DNA of 64,000 bases from Synechococcus sp. PCC 7336 (lineage in GTDB: Bacteria > Cyanobacteriota > Cyanobacteriia > Thermostichales > PCC-7336), in the NCBI RefSeq assembly GCF_000332275.1, contig NZ_CM001776.1, positions 1,535,268-1,599,267 of the forward strand. The letters run 5' to 3'. A program made the position numbers and the translations under genes. The notes beneath the pieces are model-generated. The model was not told the DNA's origin and did no database searches. It was given only the letters and a program-made list of their open reading frames with translations. Below are positions 41,228-49,924 of this stretch, one piece after another. Position 1 is the first letter of the stretch. Every line of letters begins with the position of its first letter.

Positions 41228-42934
41228 TTAATGCTTTCGAGTGGGCGATCGCGATCGCAACACCGTCAAAATCAGAAAGATGGCCGGAATCATCCCCACC
41301 ACCACAATCGCTAACGCCCCCGGTGCCGACTGAGCCAAACGCTCGTCCGACGCCAGCCGAAAGACCCGCACGGCCATCGTGTCAAAATTGAACGGGCGCA
41401 ACACCAATGTGGCCGGCAGCTCCTTCACCACATCCACAAACACCAACATGGCTGCACTGAATAGACCGCTCGCGATCAGGGGGGCATGCACTTGGGTCAG
41501 GGTGGCGATGGGGCTGTAACCGAGGCTGCGGGCGGCATCGTCGAGACTGGGCTGAATGCGCACTAGGCTCGATTCAATCGTATTGAAAGAAACCGAAAGG
41601 AAGCGCACCAGATAGGCGAACACCAGTCCGGCGATCGTGCCACTCAGCAGCAATCCGGTGGAAAAATTGAAGGTATTGCGCATCCAGGCATCGATCGCAT
41701 TATCCAGTCCCGCCATCGGGATCAGCACGCCGACAGCAATCACAGAACCGGGGACGGCATATCCCATCGTGGCAAAACGGGCCGCAAATCGCATGACCGA
41801 ATTCCTCTGCAAGCGCAGTCCGTAGGCGATGAGTAAGGCGATCGCCACCGCTAACAGTGAAGTCAGAGACGCCACCATCGCAGTATTGGCGACATAGCCC
41901 CAAAACCCCCGCCCCAAACCTAGTCGGGCCTGCCGCACAGACCAATTCAATAGCACCCCTCCTGGCAGCAAAAAGCCCAGTCCAACCGGGATCGCGCAGG
42001 TTAAAAACGCTGCAGCAGCCCGCCAGCCGCTCAAGTCGTGACTGGGGGGCAGGAGACGACCGGCAGACTGTTGTTCGTATCGCATCCGTCCGCGCGATCG
42101 CCGCTCCAGCATGAAAATGCCGAAAATAAACATCAGCAACAGTGCCGCCAACTGCGCCGCCGCCACCGGTTCCCCCAGACCGAACCAGGTGCGAAAAATC
42201 CCGGTGGTAAAGGTATCTACCCCAAAAAACTGTACGGTGCCAAAATCATTCAGAGTTTCCATCAGCACCAACGCTACACCCCCCGCGATCGCCGGTCGCG
42301 CCAGCGGCAGAGCCACCGTCCAAAAGGTTCGCCAGGGGCCACAGCCGAGACTGAGGCTAGCTTCTAAGAGCGATCGCGATCGCTTCAAAAAAGCAATGCG
42401 CGTCGGTAGATAGACATAGGGATAGAGCACCAGCACCAGCATGGCGATCGCCCCCCCCAGCGAGCGAATGGGGGGAAACCAATAATCGCGCGGTCCCCAA
42501 CCGGTCCAAGCCCGGATCGCCGACTGCACGGGACCCGAGACATCGAACACATCGGTATAGGTATAGGCCAACACGTAGGCGGGGGCAGCAATGGGCAATA
42601 GCAAGGCCCATTCAAACACCTGGCTGCCCGGAAAGCGGCAGAGGCTGACCAGCCAAGCCGTTGCCACCCCAATCGCAGCCGCACCGCTCCCCACCCCCAG
42701 CATCAACCAAATGGAATTGCGGATATAGCGAGGCAAAACAGTGGAGGCAAGCTGCTGCCAAATTTCACCCGTGGGGGCAAAGATATTGCCCAACACCACC
42801 CATACCGGAATCGAAAATAGTAGGGCGATCGCCATGACTGCGGCGGTCCATCCGTTCGGCGCGATTCGCTTGACGAAGCTGAAAATCTGAGCGCGGGGCG
42901 ATCGCTTTCCGTCAGCAGGGCTCGGGTCGTGCAT
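41228..42934 (-). CDS. ABC transporter permease, ferric-iron type (FutB/FbpB-like)
   Basis: 568 residues with about twelve transmembrane helices in two permease halves. The EAA loops are visible in each: LEASLSLGCGPWRTFWTVALPLARPAI (first; split motif EASLSLG...P) and DDAARSLGYSPIATLTQVHAPLIA (second). Also LPIAAPAYVLAYTYTDVFDVSG, typical of the iron-permease family. Neither the ATPase nor the binding protein is adjacent, so the system is assembled from separate loci, as often in cyanobacteria. Iron as substrate is family inference. Confidence 0.87.
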   Translation of the reverse strand: MHDPSPADGKRSPRAQIFSFVKRIAPNGWTAAVMAIALLFSIPVWVVLGNIFAPTGEIWQQLASTVLPRYIRNSIWLMLGVGSGAAAIGVATAWLVSLCRFPGSQVFEWALLLPIAAPAYVLAYTYTDVFDVSGPVQSAIRAWTGWGPRDYWFPPIRSLGGAIAMLVLVLYPYVYLPTRIAFLKRSRSLLEASLSLGCGPWRTFWTVALPLARPAIAGGVALVLMETLNDFGTVQFFGVDTFTTGIFRTWFGLGEPVAAAQLAALLLMFIFGIFMLERRSRGRMRYEQQSAGRLLPPSHDLSGWRAAAAFLTCAIPVGLGFLLPGGVLLNWSVRQARLGLGRGFWGYVANTAMVASLTSLLAVAIALLIAYGLRLQRNSVMRFAARFATMGYAVPGSVIAVGVLIPMAGLDNAIDAWMRNTFNFSTGLLLSGTIAGLVFAYLVRFLSVSFNTIESSLVRIQPSLDDAARSLGYSPIATLTQVHAPLIASGLFSAAMLVFVDVVKELPATLVLRPFNFDTMAVRVFRLASDERLAQSAPGALAIVVVGMIPAIFLILTVLRSRSPTRKH

Positions 42935-42955
42935 GGTTGATTCCAGTCGGGCTGA

Positions 42956-44455
42956 CTAGGCCAGCACCCACTCTACCAGAGTGCGCACGCCATACCCGGT
43001 GGCCCCTTTGTTGTGGTAGGAGTAGTCCTTGTCGGTCCAGACAGTCCCGGCAATATCGAGGTGAGCCCAGGGAGTTTTGTCTACAAACCGCTGCAAAAAC
43101 AGAGCTGCACTAATGGAACCGCCATCGCGGCTGCCGGTATTTTTCATATCCGCCACCACCGAACTCAAGCTTTCGGCATAGCTGTCTTCTAGAGGCATTT
43201 GCCAGATTTGCTCCCCCGATCGCTCGGCGGCAGCCTTCAACTCGGCAGCCAGCGCCTCATCCGGCGTGAATAAGCCACTAATGCGCTTGCCCAACGCAAC
43301 CATAATGGCCCCCGTGAGCGTCGCCAAGTCCACAATGGCATCCAGCTCCAACTTGTCGGCAAACACCAGTGCGTCAGCTAAGGTCAGACGACCTTCAGCA
43401 TCGGTGTTGTTGATCTCGATCGTCTTTTGGTTGGAGGCGGTGAGAATATCGCCGGGGTGGAGGGCGCGACCGCTAATCATATTTTCGGTGGCAGCCACAA
43501 TAAAATGTACTTCCGCGTTCGGTTTGAGGGCGGCGATCGCCCGCGCTGCGCCGAGGGTTGCTGCCGCCCCCCCCATGTCGGTCTTCATCATGCCGATGCT
43601 GGCCATCGAGGTTTTGAGGTTGAGACCGCCCGAATCGAACGTGACCCCCTTGCCGATAATGGCCAGTCTGCGCTTGGGCTCTCCGACGGGCCTGTAGGTC
43701 AGGTGAATAAATTGGGGGGGAAGGTCTGATGCTTGAGCCACCCCCAAGAACGCCCCCATTCCCAAGGCTTCGCATTCTGCCCAGCCCAGCACTTCCACAT
43801 CGAGGCCGTACTCTACGGCGATCGCTCGGGCGGCGTCCGCCAGAGCGAGGGGGGTGACAATATTGGCAGGGGCGGCCACTAACTCGCGAGCGAGTATCGT
43901 TCCGGCGGCCACTTCGCGCGCCCGAGCCAGAGCCGGTTCGTTGGGTTCGAGTCCTAAGAAAACAGCGGACTCGATGTTGCAGCCATTGCCATTTTCAGTC
44001 CCAGATTTGAACCGTACGTCGCGGTGAGCCACCAATAATACGCCTTCTGCCATCGCCTGCAGGCACTCCTCCGCCTCCAGCTCGCTGTCGGGGAAAGCAA
44101 AGGCGACCGTCTTGGCTTTGAGACTATTAGCCTTGCGCAGTCCCGCCGCTGCCGCGTTGCGCAGGATTTCAGTGGCGAACTTGTCGGCCTTGCCCAACCC
44201 CACCAGCACCACTTTGCGGATGGCGCGCCCGATGCGAGTGGCTGCCGTACTGCCTGCTTTGGCCTTAAATTCGGTTTCTGCCGCCAACTCGGCGATCGCT
44301 CCCTCCCAATCCGAAGCATCGATCGCCTCGATTCCAGCGGGCCAAACGATGCCGTCGTCAGTCTGAAAACATCCTAAAATCAGGCAATCCCCAGACCAGC
44401 CCGAAATGGGGGTCAATCCCGAACTCAGTTGAAGAGAGGGCATTTGAATCTGCAT
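42956..44455 (-). CDS. pepA: Leucyl aminopeptidase (M17)
   Basis: 499 residues. Two-metal cytosolic aminopeptidase: signature NTDAEGRLTLADALVFA, metal-binding KGVTFDSGGLNLK and DMGGAAATLGAARAIAALKP, and active-site-lining LDAIVDLATLTGAIMVALG. The N-terminal 170 residues are the macro-like domain of the family. Ends DYSYHNKGATGYGVRTLVEW. Probably helps peptide turnover. Confidence 0.96.
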   Translation of the reverse strand: MQIQMPSLQLSSGLTPISGWSGDCLILGCFQTDDGIVWPAGIEAIDASDWEGAIAELAAETEFKAKAGSTAATRIGRAIRKVVLVGLGKADKFATEILRNAAAAGLRKANSLKAKTVAFAFPDSELEAEECLQAMAEGVLLVAHRDVRFKSGTENGNGCNIESAVFLGLEPNEPALARAREVAAGTILARELVAAPANIVTPLALADAARAIAVEYGLDVEVLGWAECEALGMGAFLGVAQASDLPPQFIHLTYRPVGEPKRRLAIIGKGVTFDSGGLNLKTSMASIGMMKTDMGGAAATLGAARAIAALKPNAEVHFIVAATENMISGRALHPGDILTASNQKTIEINNTDAEGRLTLADALVFADKLELDAIVDLATLTGAIMVALGKRISGLFTPDEALAAELKAAAERSGEQIWQMPLEDSYAESLSSVVADMKNTGSRDGGSISAALFLQRFVDKTPWAHLDIAGTVWTDKDYSYHNKGATGYGVRTLVEWVLA

Positions 44456-44715
44456 TGGAAACCTGCGAATGGCGGCAACGATAAAGACTGTCCCTACCCT
44501 ACTCTACCTTTGGATTTGATGGCATTCGGCTAGGGGGGCGATCCTCGAAAACTCCTGTCAGCTCTGGGAATGCGCTTGCGAACCCAGGCGGTTTCTCCTG
44601 CAACGCTCTTCCAAACAGCGGTGCTAGAATCCACTTACTGCTTGCCCCTTCAAACTGCTTGCCCCCTTAAAGCACAACGCCACTCTAAAAGACCCCAACC
44701 GACAAGGATAGTGTC

Positions 44716-45147
44716 GTGGCTGCCCATCCTCCCCAACCTCCCTCCAAGCACAGATACGCCCACAAAATCGATGTCGCGAAGATCTATCCCTGTCCTGTTT
44801 GTCAAAAAGGACAGATTCGCCCCATTACCTTGATGGATGCATTGGGCTGTAGCCACTGCCAGCAAATTTTTGCCACCACCTCCGATGGCATGGAAATCGA
44901 GCATCTCGCCATGTCTTATGCCACCCGTAAAAGTTGGTACTGGGAAGGCCAGCGCTGGGTTTCTACCTACGAGCGCGATCGCACTCAAGTGGTGCTCTCC
45001 CGAGGGGCAGTGTTCTGCACGATTGGGCTAGCAGCGGGGGCTATTTTAGCCGGACTATTTGGCTTTCCGTTACGGTGGATCTTTATTTTGGCAGTCACCT
45101 CGGTCTTTGCCCTGTGGTTGATTTTGGTGGCACTGCCCAACCGCTGA
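44716..45147 (+). CDS. Conserved cyanobacterial protein with zinc ribbon and two membrane helices
   Basis: 143 residues from a GTG. Residues 26-55 have a CPVCxxG...CSHC zinc-ribbon pair (YPCPVCQKGQI, GCSHCQQIF). The C-terminus has two transmembrane helices (VFCTIGLAAGAILAGLFGFP and WIFILAVTSVFALWLILVAL). I recognise it only as a conserved cyanobacterial hypothetical. A direct repeat ACTGCTTGCCCC lies upstream at about 44636-44666. Confidence 0.75.
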   Translation: MAAHPPQPPSKHRYAHKIDVAKIYPCPVCQKGQIRPITLMDALGCSHCQQIFATTSDGMEIEHLAMSYATRKSWYWEGQRWVSTYERDRTQVVLSRGAVFCTIGLAAGAILAGLFGFPLRWIFILAVTSVFALWLILVALPNR

Positions 45148-45323
45148 GCGACAGCATTCGGCCCGAGAGAAGCCCCATTGGCAGCCCCAAGCAAACTTTC
45201 AGATCCTTCCTTTTCCTCGAAGGGCGCGCTAGTCTACTGCTGAGAGGCAACTGTTCGCCCACATTTCTCCTAAGCCTGCAACAGTTGCCCGTGCTATAGT
45301 CCGGCACTCATGAGAATTCTGCA

Positions 45324-46592
45324 GTGAACCACTACGATCTAACGACTGTGCTGCGTCAGGTGTGGCGCGTTCGATCGCAACTCAGCCAACTGTCGGGGGC
45401 AACCAAAAACCGCGCCCTAGAGGCGATGGCTACTGCTCTGCAAGAGCGTGCCGACAGCATCTTAGAAGCCAATACCGTCGATCTCGAAAATGTGCGGGGA
45501 CAAAAACAGCCCCAGTGGATGCTGGAGGGGATGAAGCTCACTCCCGAACGCTTGAAATTGGCCGCTCTGCAATTGTCAGCTTTAGCGGGTTTGCCCGATC
45601 CGGTGGGGACACTGGACGGCCATTGGAACTACGACAGCGGGGCCTCGCTGGCCTGCTATCGGGTGCCGCTCGGGACACTGGGTTTGGTCTACGAGGTGTA
45701 TCCCGAAATTCAAATGGGCGGTATTGGCATGGCCCTCAAATCGGGCAACGGCCTTGCTGTGGCAGGCAGTCCCCCTCTGGCTGCGACTCAGGCTGCGATC
45801 GCGTCATTGTTGAGTGTGGCGGCTTACGAGGCGGGCATTCCTGAAGGGGCGATTCAAACTATTCCTGCCGATCGCTCGGAAAACTTGCAGGCTCTGTTGA
45901 GACAGCAGCATTTTGTCGATGCTTTGTTGGTGTGTGGCCGGAGCAGTTGGGTGGAGCGCATGCAGGAGGAGAGTGCAGTGCCGACGATTGCCGCACAGTT
46001 TGGGCAGGGATATGTGTACATTGCGGCCAGTGCCAGTTGGGAGCAGGTGCAATCTACGCTGGTGGAGGGGTGTTTTGGGGCTGGCAGCCAGTCGGGCGAT
46101 CGCCATCAGCCTTTCCAACGACCGATGTTGGGAATTCTGATGCACGAGGCTTGGGCGGAACGATATTTAGAAAAGTTTTTGGTGGCGTTAGAAAACTACC
46201 TGTTAGTGGCAGATGCCCGCTCGCGAGCTCTGATACCGGAGTTGCCCCCTCTGCCGGCGGGAGATGAGTTGCCCAGCGATCGCCATCTCCTGCCGTTAAG
46301 AATTGTGGCCAATTTGCCGGAGGCGACTGACTGGCTCGACAAACACAGTTACGGTCAGCTAGAGGCGATCGTGACTGATTCTGCTGGCGATATCGAGCAG
46401 TTTTCTCGCTCGGTAGAGGCTAGTATTCTCTATGTCAACAGCTATCCCAATCTGGGCGACCCCACCAATAGCCAACTGGGTGCTTTCCTCGGCATTGCCA
46501 CTTCCAAGCTGCCTGCTCGCGGCCCAATTAGTCTCAAGAGCCTGACGACAGTAAAATATATTTCTTGGGATAAAGCTCAATCAGGGTTCTAG
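45324..46592 (+). CDS. ProA-like glutamate-5-semialdehyde dehydrogenase homologue lacking the catalytic Cys
   Basis: 422 residues from a GTG. Homologous over its length to gamma-glutamyl-phosphate reductase: SGATKNRALEAMATALQERA, VYEVYPEIQMGGIGMALKSG, TQAAIASLLSVAAYEAGIPE and the C-terminal LGIATSKLPARGPISLKSLT. However, at the site where ProA has GTCNAMETLLVHE this protein reads PFQRPMLGILMHE: the catalytic Cys is replaced by Gln. The nucleotide-site and other loops also deviate (CGRSSWVERM). So it may be inactive in proline synthesis, or act in another way. Confidence 0.82.
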   Translation: MNHYDLTTVLRQVWRVRSQLSQLSGATKNRALEAMATALQERADSILEANTVDLENVRGQKQPQWMLEGMKLTPERLKLAALQLSALAGLPDPVGTLDGHWNYDSGASLACYRVPLGTLGLVYEVYPEIQMGGIGMALKSGNGLAVAGSPPLAATQAAIASLLSVAAYEAGIPEGAIQTIPADRSENLQALLRQQHFVDALLVCGRSSWVERMQEESAVPTIAAQFGQGYVYIAASASWEQVQSTLVEGCFGAGSQSGDRHQPFQRPMLGILMHEAWAERYLEKFLVALENYLLVADARSRALIPELPPLPAGDELPSDRHLLPLRIVANLPEATDWLDKHSYGQLEAIVTDSAGDIEQFSRSVEASILYVNSYPNLGDPTNSQLGAFLGIATSKLPARGPISLKSLTTVKYISWDKAQSGF

Positions 46593-46775
46593 CCGAGGGA
46601 TCGTTGTTAACATCTACACTAAATTTTGGCACGGTCTGCCCAGGTCAAACAGAGATTCACGAAGCTATTCGGAATTTTATGTCAAGCCTTCTACCTCTAC
46701 TGGTAGAAAGCAAACACGAGCAGACGCAAGTAATATGCTCTATACTTTTGAGCAGAGTTAGTCAATGTATATTCT

Positions 46776-47765
46776 GTGAGCATCAGAGAACTTTTAGCTA
46801 GGATACGCAACAAATTATTTGGAGTGAATGCGATCGCAGACGGTATGAAGGCGATAGAAACTGCAGTGGGGGATTTACGAATAGAAATCAAGGATACCTT
46901 GAAAAAAGTTAACTTAAATGTATCCGATCTTTCTCCACAAGGAGAGTTTGTCCCACCAGGTCATTTTTATTCTTGCATTCCGTCAAAAGAGAATATAGAT
47001 CGCATTCGTTCTATTGAATGGCATCCCGAGGCATTGCCTGGAATTGAAATTGACTCAGATGCTCAGTTCGAGCTTTTAAAACAATTTCAAGCTTATTATA
47101 AAGACATCCCATTTACACCTCAAAAACAGACACAACTTCGTTATTTTTACGAAAACCCTGCCTATTCCTATACTGATGCCATCTTCCTCCACTGTTGGCT
47201 GCGTCACCTGAAGCCCAAACGGGTCATTGAGATTGGTTCAGGCTATTCATCCTGTGTCACATTAGATACGAGCGAAAAATTTTTCGATAGCGCAATTGAC
47301 TGTACCTTTATTGAGCCCTACGCCGATCTGCTAAAATCTCTAATTAAGCCAGAGGATTGCGATCGTATTCATATCATTGAAACAGCCCTACAGGATGTCG
47401 ATCTGTCGATCTTTAACGCTCTCGAAGCCAATGACATTTTGTTTATTGATTCTACTCATGTCAGCAAGGTAGGTAGTGATGTTAACCAGCTCATTTTTGA
47501 AATTCTACCTCGATTAAATCCTGGTGTTTTGATTCACATGCACGATATTTTCTATCCTTTTGAATACCCGTTGTCTTGGCTGGAAGAAGGGCGAGCTTGG
47601 AACGAACAATATATTCTTCGGGCTTTCTTGCAGTTTAACAATCACTTCCGAATCCGACTACTTTCAACCTATGTTATTCGTCAGTTCCAAAATTGGTTTG
47701 GAGAACACATGTCCGATTGTTTAAAAAACCCTGGCGGATCGATTTGGATTGAGAAGACTGAATAA
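46776..47765 (+). CDS. Class I SAM-dependent methyltransferase (Methyltransf_24-like)
   Basis: 329 residues from a GTG (MSIRELLARIRNKLFGVNAI). The core KRVIEIGSGYSSCVTLDT is motif I; CTFIEPYADLLKSL and NDILFIDSTHVSKVGSDVNQ follow, the latter typical of Methyltransf_24 proteins found in sugar or cell-surface clusters. PGVLIHMHDIFYPFEYPLSW is a conserved later strand. First gene of the cluster on the plus strand; likely modifies a sugar. Confidence 0.82.
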   Translation: MSIRELLARIRNKLFGVNAIADGMKAIETAVGDLRIEIKDTLKKVNLNVSDLSPQGEFVPPGHFYSCIPSKENIDRIRSIEWHPEALPGIEIDSDAQFELLKQFQAYYKDIPFTPQKQTQLRYFYENPAYSYTDAIFLHCWLRHLKPKRVIEIGSGYSSCVTLDTSEKFFDSAIDCTFIEPYADLLKSLIKPEDCDRIHIIETALQDVDLSIFNALEANDILFIDSTHVSKVGSDVNQLIFEILPRLNPGVLIHMHDIFYPFEYPLSWLEEGRAWNEQYILRAFLQFNNHFRIRLLSTYVIRQFQNWFGEHMSDCLKNPGGSIWIEKTE

Positions 47766-47909
47766 TGAACTTTGCGCTAAAATCTTCATATTGTAATGCT
47801 TATATGAGTCTCTTATGCTATTGCAGTTGGCCTCATCTTTCGATAACTAAGATAGCAGAAAGTGCCTACGAGAGACTGGAAATCGAGATAGATGATTCCA
47901 AAAAGCTCT

Positions 47910-48010
47910 AGGGCACCTCGAAAAATAGGGATCGCCTCAAAATTGGCAACGAGATTTCAAGGGTTTCAGCCTCCAAGCGGGAGAGAACAAGCAATTAATC
48001 GAGGTGCCCT
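47910..48010. mobile_element. 101-bp palindromic mini-element with 12-bp inverted ends
   Basis: AGGGCACCTCGA at 47910-47921 and TCGAGGTGCCCT at 47999-48010 are perfect complements. The inner CAAGGGTTTCAGCCTC (about 47958-47973) resembles CAAGGGTTTTAGCCTC inside the MITE at 30041-30056. Located between convergent genes; it could also serve as a terminator. No coding capacity. Confidence 0.6.
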
Positions 48011-48043
48011 CCATTCTTAATTCTTATGTTTTGTTTTGCTTCT

Positions 48044-48853
48044 TTAGCGATCTCTGCTAACCCGTTTTTGCGAAAATTCTGCATAAGCTTCCAACACAGA
48101 ATTGGCTATGTCAAACATTCGTATAGAACCTTTGTCTAACCAAAGAATGTGAGTGGCTATCTTGCGCAGAAAATCATTTGAGTGAGATACAATTGCTACC
48201 AGGCTACTAGATTCCATCATGTCTGAAATTCGCCGCTCGCATTTGAGGCGGAATGAGCTATCGCCTACGCTCAAAACCTCGTCTAGAAATAAAATATCTC
48301 GTTCGATAGAGGTGGCAACTGCAAAACTTAGCCGCGATCGCATTCCAGAAGAGTAGGTGCGCATTGGTCGATCTATGTAGTCTGCTAGTTCGGAAAAAGC
48401 AATGATACGATCCATCTGTAGTAAGATTTCTTGGCGCGTCAAACCCAGCAATATCCCACTCAAAATAATATTGTCTCGCCCAGATAAATCTCGATTAATG
48501 CCAGCCCCTAAAGAGAGTAAAGCTCCGACTGTTCCTCGAACAGTTACTTGACCTTCGTCTGGCAATAAAATTCCTGACAAAACTGAACATAGAGTGCTTT
48601 TACCAGCACCATTCATACCAATAACACCAATAATTTGTCCGCGATGCCACTTTAAACTCACATGTCTTAGTGCCCAAAATCCATCGCCCTCGAACCGGGC
48701 GTCCGAATTAGGCATGTTGGCTCGCTTTCCTGCCGCCAATTTTGCCTGTAAAGAGGTACGATAGCGCAGCCCTAAGTCATTAGCCTCAATCAAAGGTAGA
48801 TCTTCTGTAGGATTGAGGATAGAAGCTGGTAGGTGTTTCGAGGTGTTGTTCAT
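48044..48853 (-). CDS. ABC exporter ATPase for polysaccharide (Wzt/TagH type)
   Basis: 269 residues from the ATG at 48853, which overlaps the end of the permease gene; a longer frame to 48964 is antisense-like and unlikely. Walker A GMNGAGKST, the Q-loop region, the signature TYSSGMRSRLSFAVATS and Walker B RDILFLDEVLSVGD are intact. No C-terminal carbohydrate-binding domain is present, unlike E. coli Wzt. Works with the upstream permease to export O-antigen-like chains. Confidence 0.9.
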   Translation of the reverse strand: MNNTSKHLPASILNPTEDLPLIEANDLGLRYRTSLQAKLAAGKRANMPNSDARFEGDGFWALRHVSLKWHRGQIIGVIGMNGAGKSTLCSVLSGILLPDEGQVTVRGTVGALLSLGAGINRDLSGRDNIILSGILLGLTRQEILLQMDRIIAFSELADYIDRPMRTYSSGMRSRLSFAVATSIERDILFLDEVLSVGDSSFRLKCERRISDMMESSSLVAIVSHSNDFLRKIATHILWLDKGSIRMFDIANSVLEAYAEFSQKRVSRDR

Positions 48854-49704
48854 TAGAAATGTTTGATCAGACGACGATTGTAATGTCGATAAACGCTTCC
48901 CCCCACAAGCAAAGTCAAGAGACTCACAACACTTAAGGTCAGCCAATGGGATAGTGGAATCCATTGGGGAGAATACAAGACACTTCTGAATCCTTCAAAC
49001 ACTAGTGCAAGTGGGTTGAGTAAAAAGATTCGGTGCGGCCAGCTCCCTTCACCAAATCGCTGAACAATTAAATCCGTACCATACATACCTGGGCTCAGAA
49101 ACCATACAATCCGAATAAAATGATTGATGTATTGACTTAGATCTATGGCAAAGACACCCATCGTGGAACATAACAACACAGATCCTAGAGTGAGTATTGT
49201 TGTAAAGCCGATCAGAGGAATGACCTGAATTAATTCGATTCCGAGAGGCTGTCCAATAGCCAAAGCAACTGCAATCAAGGTTAGTATTCCGGCAATAAAA
49301 AATACAAGCTGTTCCAAGACTAGTGTGCAGGGCAAGACCCAAGTAGGAAATGGAAAGGCTTTGATCAAAGGCTCTCGCGCTCGCAATAGCATTGCCGAGC
49401 GAGCTAGGGCAGTACTGAAGAACTTCCAGGACAGCAGCGCACAACCGATAAACAGAAAGTAAGGTTGATATCGATCTGCTCCCAGTACAATTCGTTTAAA
49501 AATACCGAATACACCAATCATGACGAGGGGATCGATAAACCACCAGCTCCAACCAAATCTAGACCGGGTGAGATTCAGAATTAACTCGAAGCGAGTCAAT
49601 TCTGTAATCAATCTGACATTAGCCCTCAACCCTTTGCGTATCCCCTTCGAAGAAGATGGCGCTTCGAGCGAGGGGCGGTTTATAGATTGAGAGGTATTAG
49701 CCAT
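48853..49704 (-). CDS. ABC-2 type polysaccharide exporter permease (Wzm type)
   Basis: 283 residues with about six transmembrane helices: RFGWSWWFIDPLVMIGVFGI, CALLSWKFFSTALARSAMLL, EQLVFFIAGILTLIAVALAI, TTILTLGSVLLCSTMGVFAI and so on. The FARD..QYxxHFIRIVWFLSPGMYG stretch (here IDLSQYINHFIRIVWFLSPG) is typical. First gene of the exporter operon; overlaps the ATPase by one base. AT-richer than the housekeeping genes. Confidence 0.88.
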   Translation of the reverse strand: MANTSQSINRPSLEAPSSSKGIRKGLRANVRLITELTRFELILNLTRSRFGWSWWFIDPLVMIGVFGIFKRIVLGADRYQPYFLFIGCALLSWKFFSTALARSAMLLRAREPLIKAFPFPTWVLPCTLVLEQLVFFIAGILTLIAVALAIGQPLGIELIQVIPLIGFTTILTLGSVLLCSTMGVFAIDLSQYINHFIRIVWFLSPGMYGTDLIVQRFGEGSWPHRIFLLNPLALVFEGFRSVLYSPQWIPLSHWLTLSVVSLLTLLVGGSVYRHYNRRLIKHF

Positions 49705-49924
49705 AACGGATAGAACGATCGGACAAACGAGTGTTTGATTCAGGCTTGAATTGAGTGGGAGTACTTTAAATCAGCCCCATTTCCAGTGGCATCGCAACAG
49801 ATACATGGAATGAAGATGTAGCCACGGACTACAATAGCACTGCCCAGACCTTGTGTTCTGAAAGCACGGTGGAATCGGGGCTAGTTGCCGATTGCCGGCA
49901 GCTTCGCAATGATAAACTCTCTTC

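Noticed and set aside
43920-43960. GGTTCGAGTCC, like a tRNA T-loop
   Set aside because: It lies within the leucyl aminopeptidase coding sequence and no cloverleaf can be formed around it.
48854-48964. 37-codon N-terminal extension of the Wzt-type ATPase
   Set aside because: It overlaps the 3' end of the permease gene in another frame, and the ATG at 48853 fits the operon junction.
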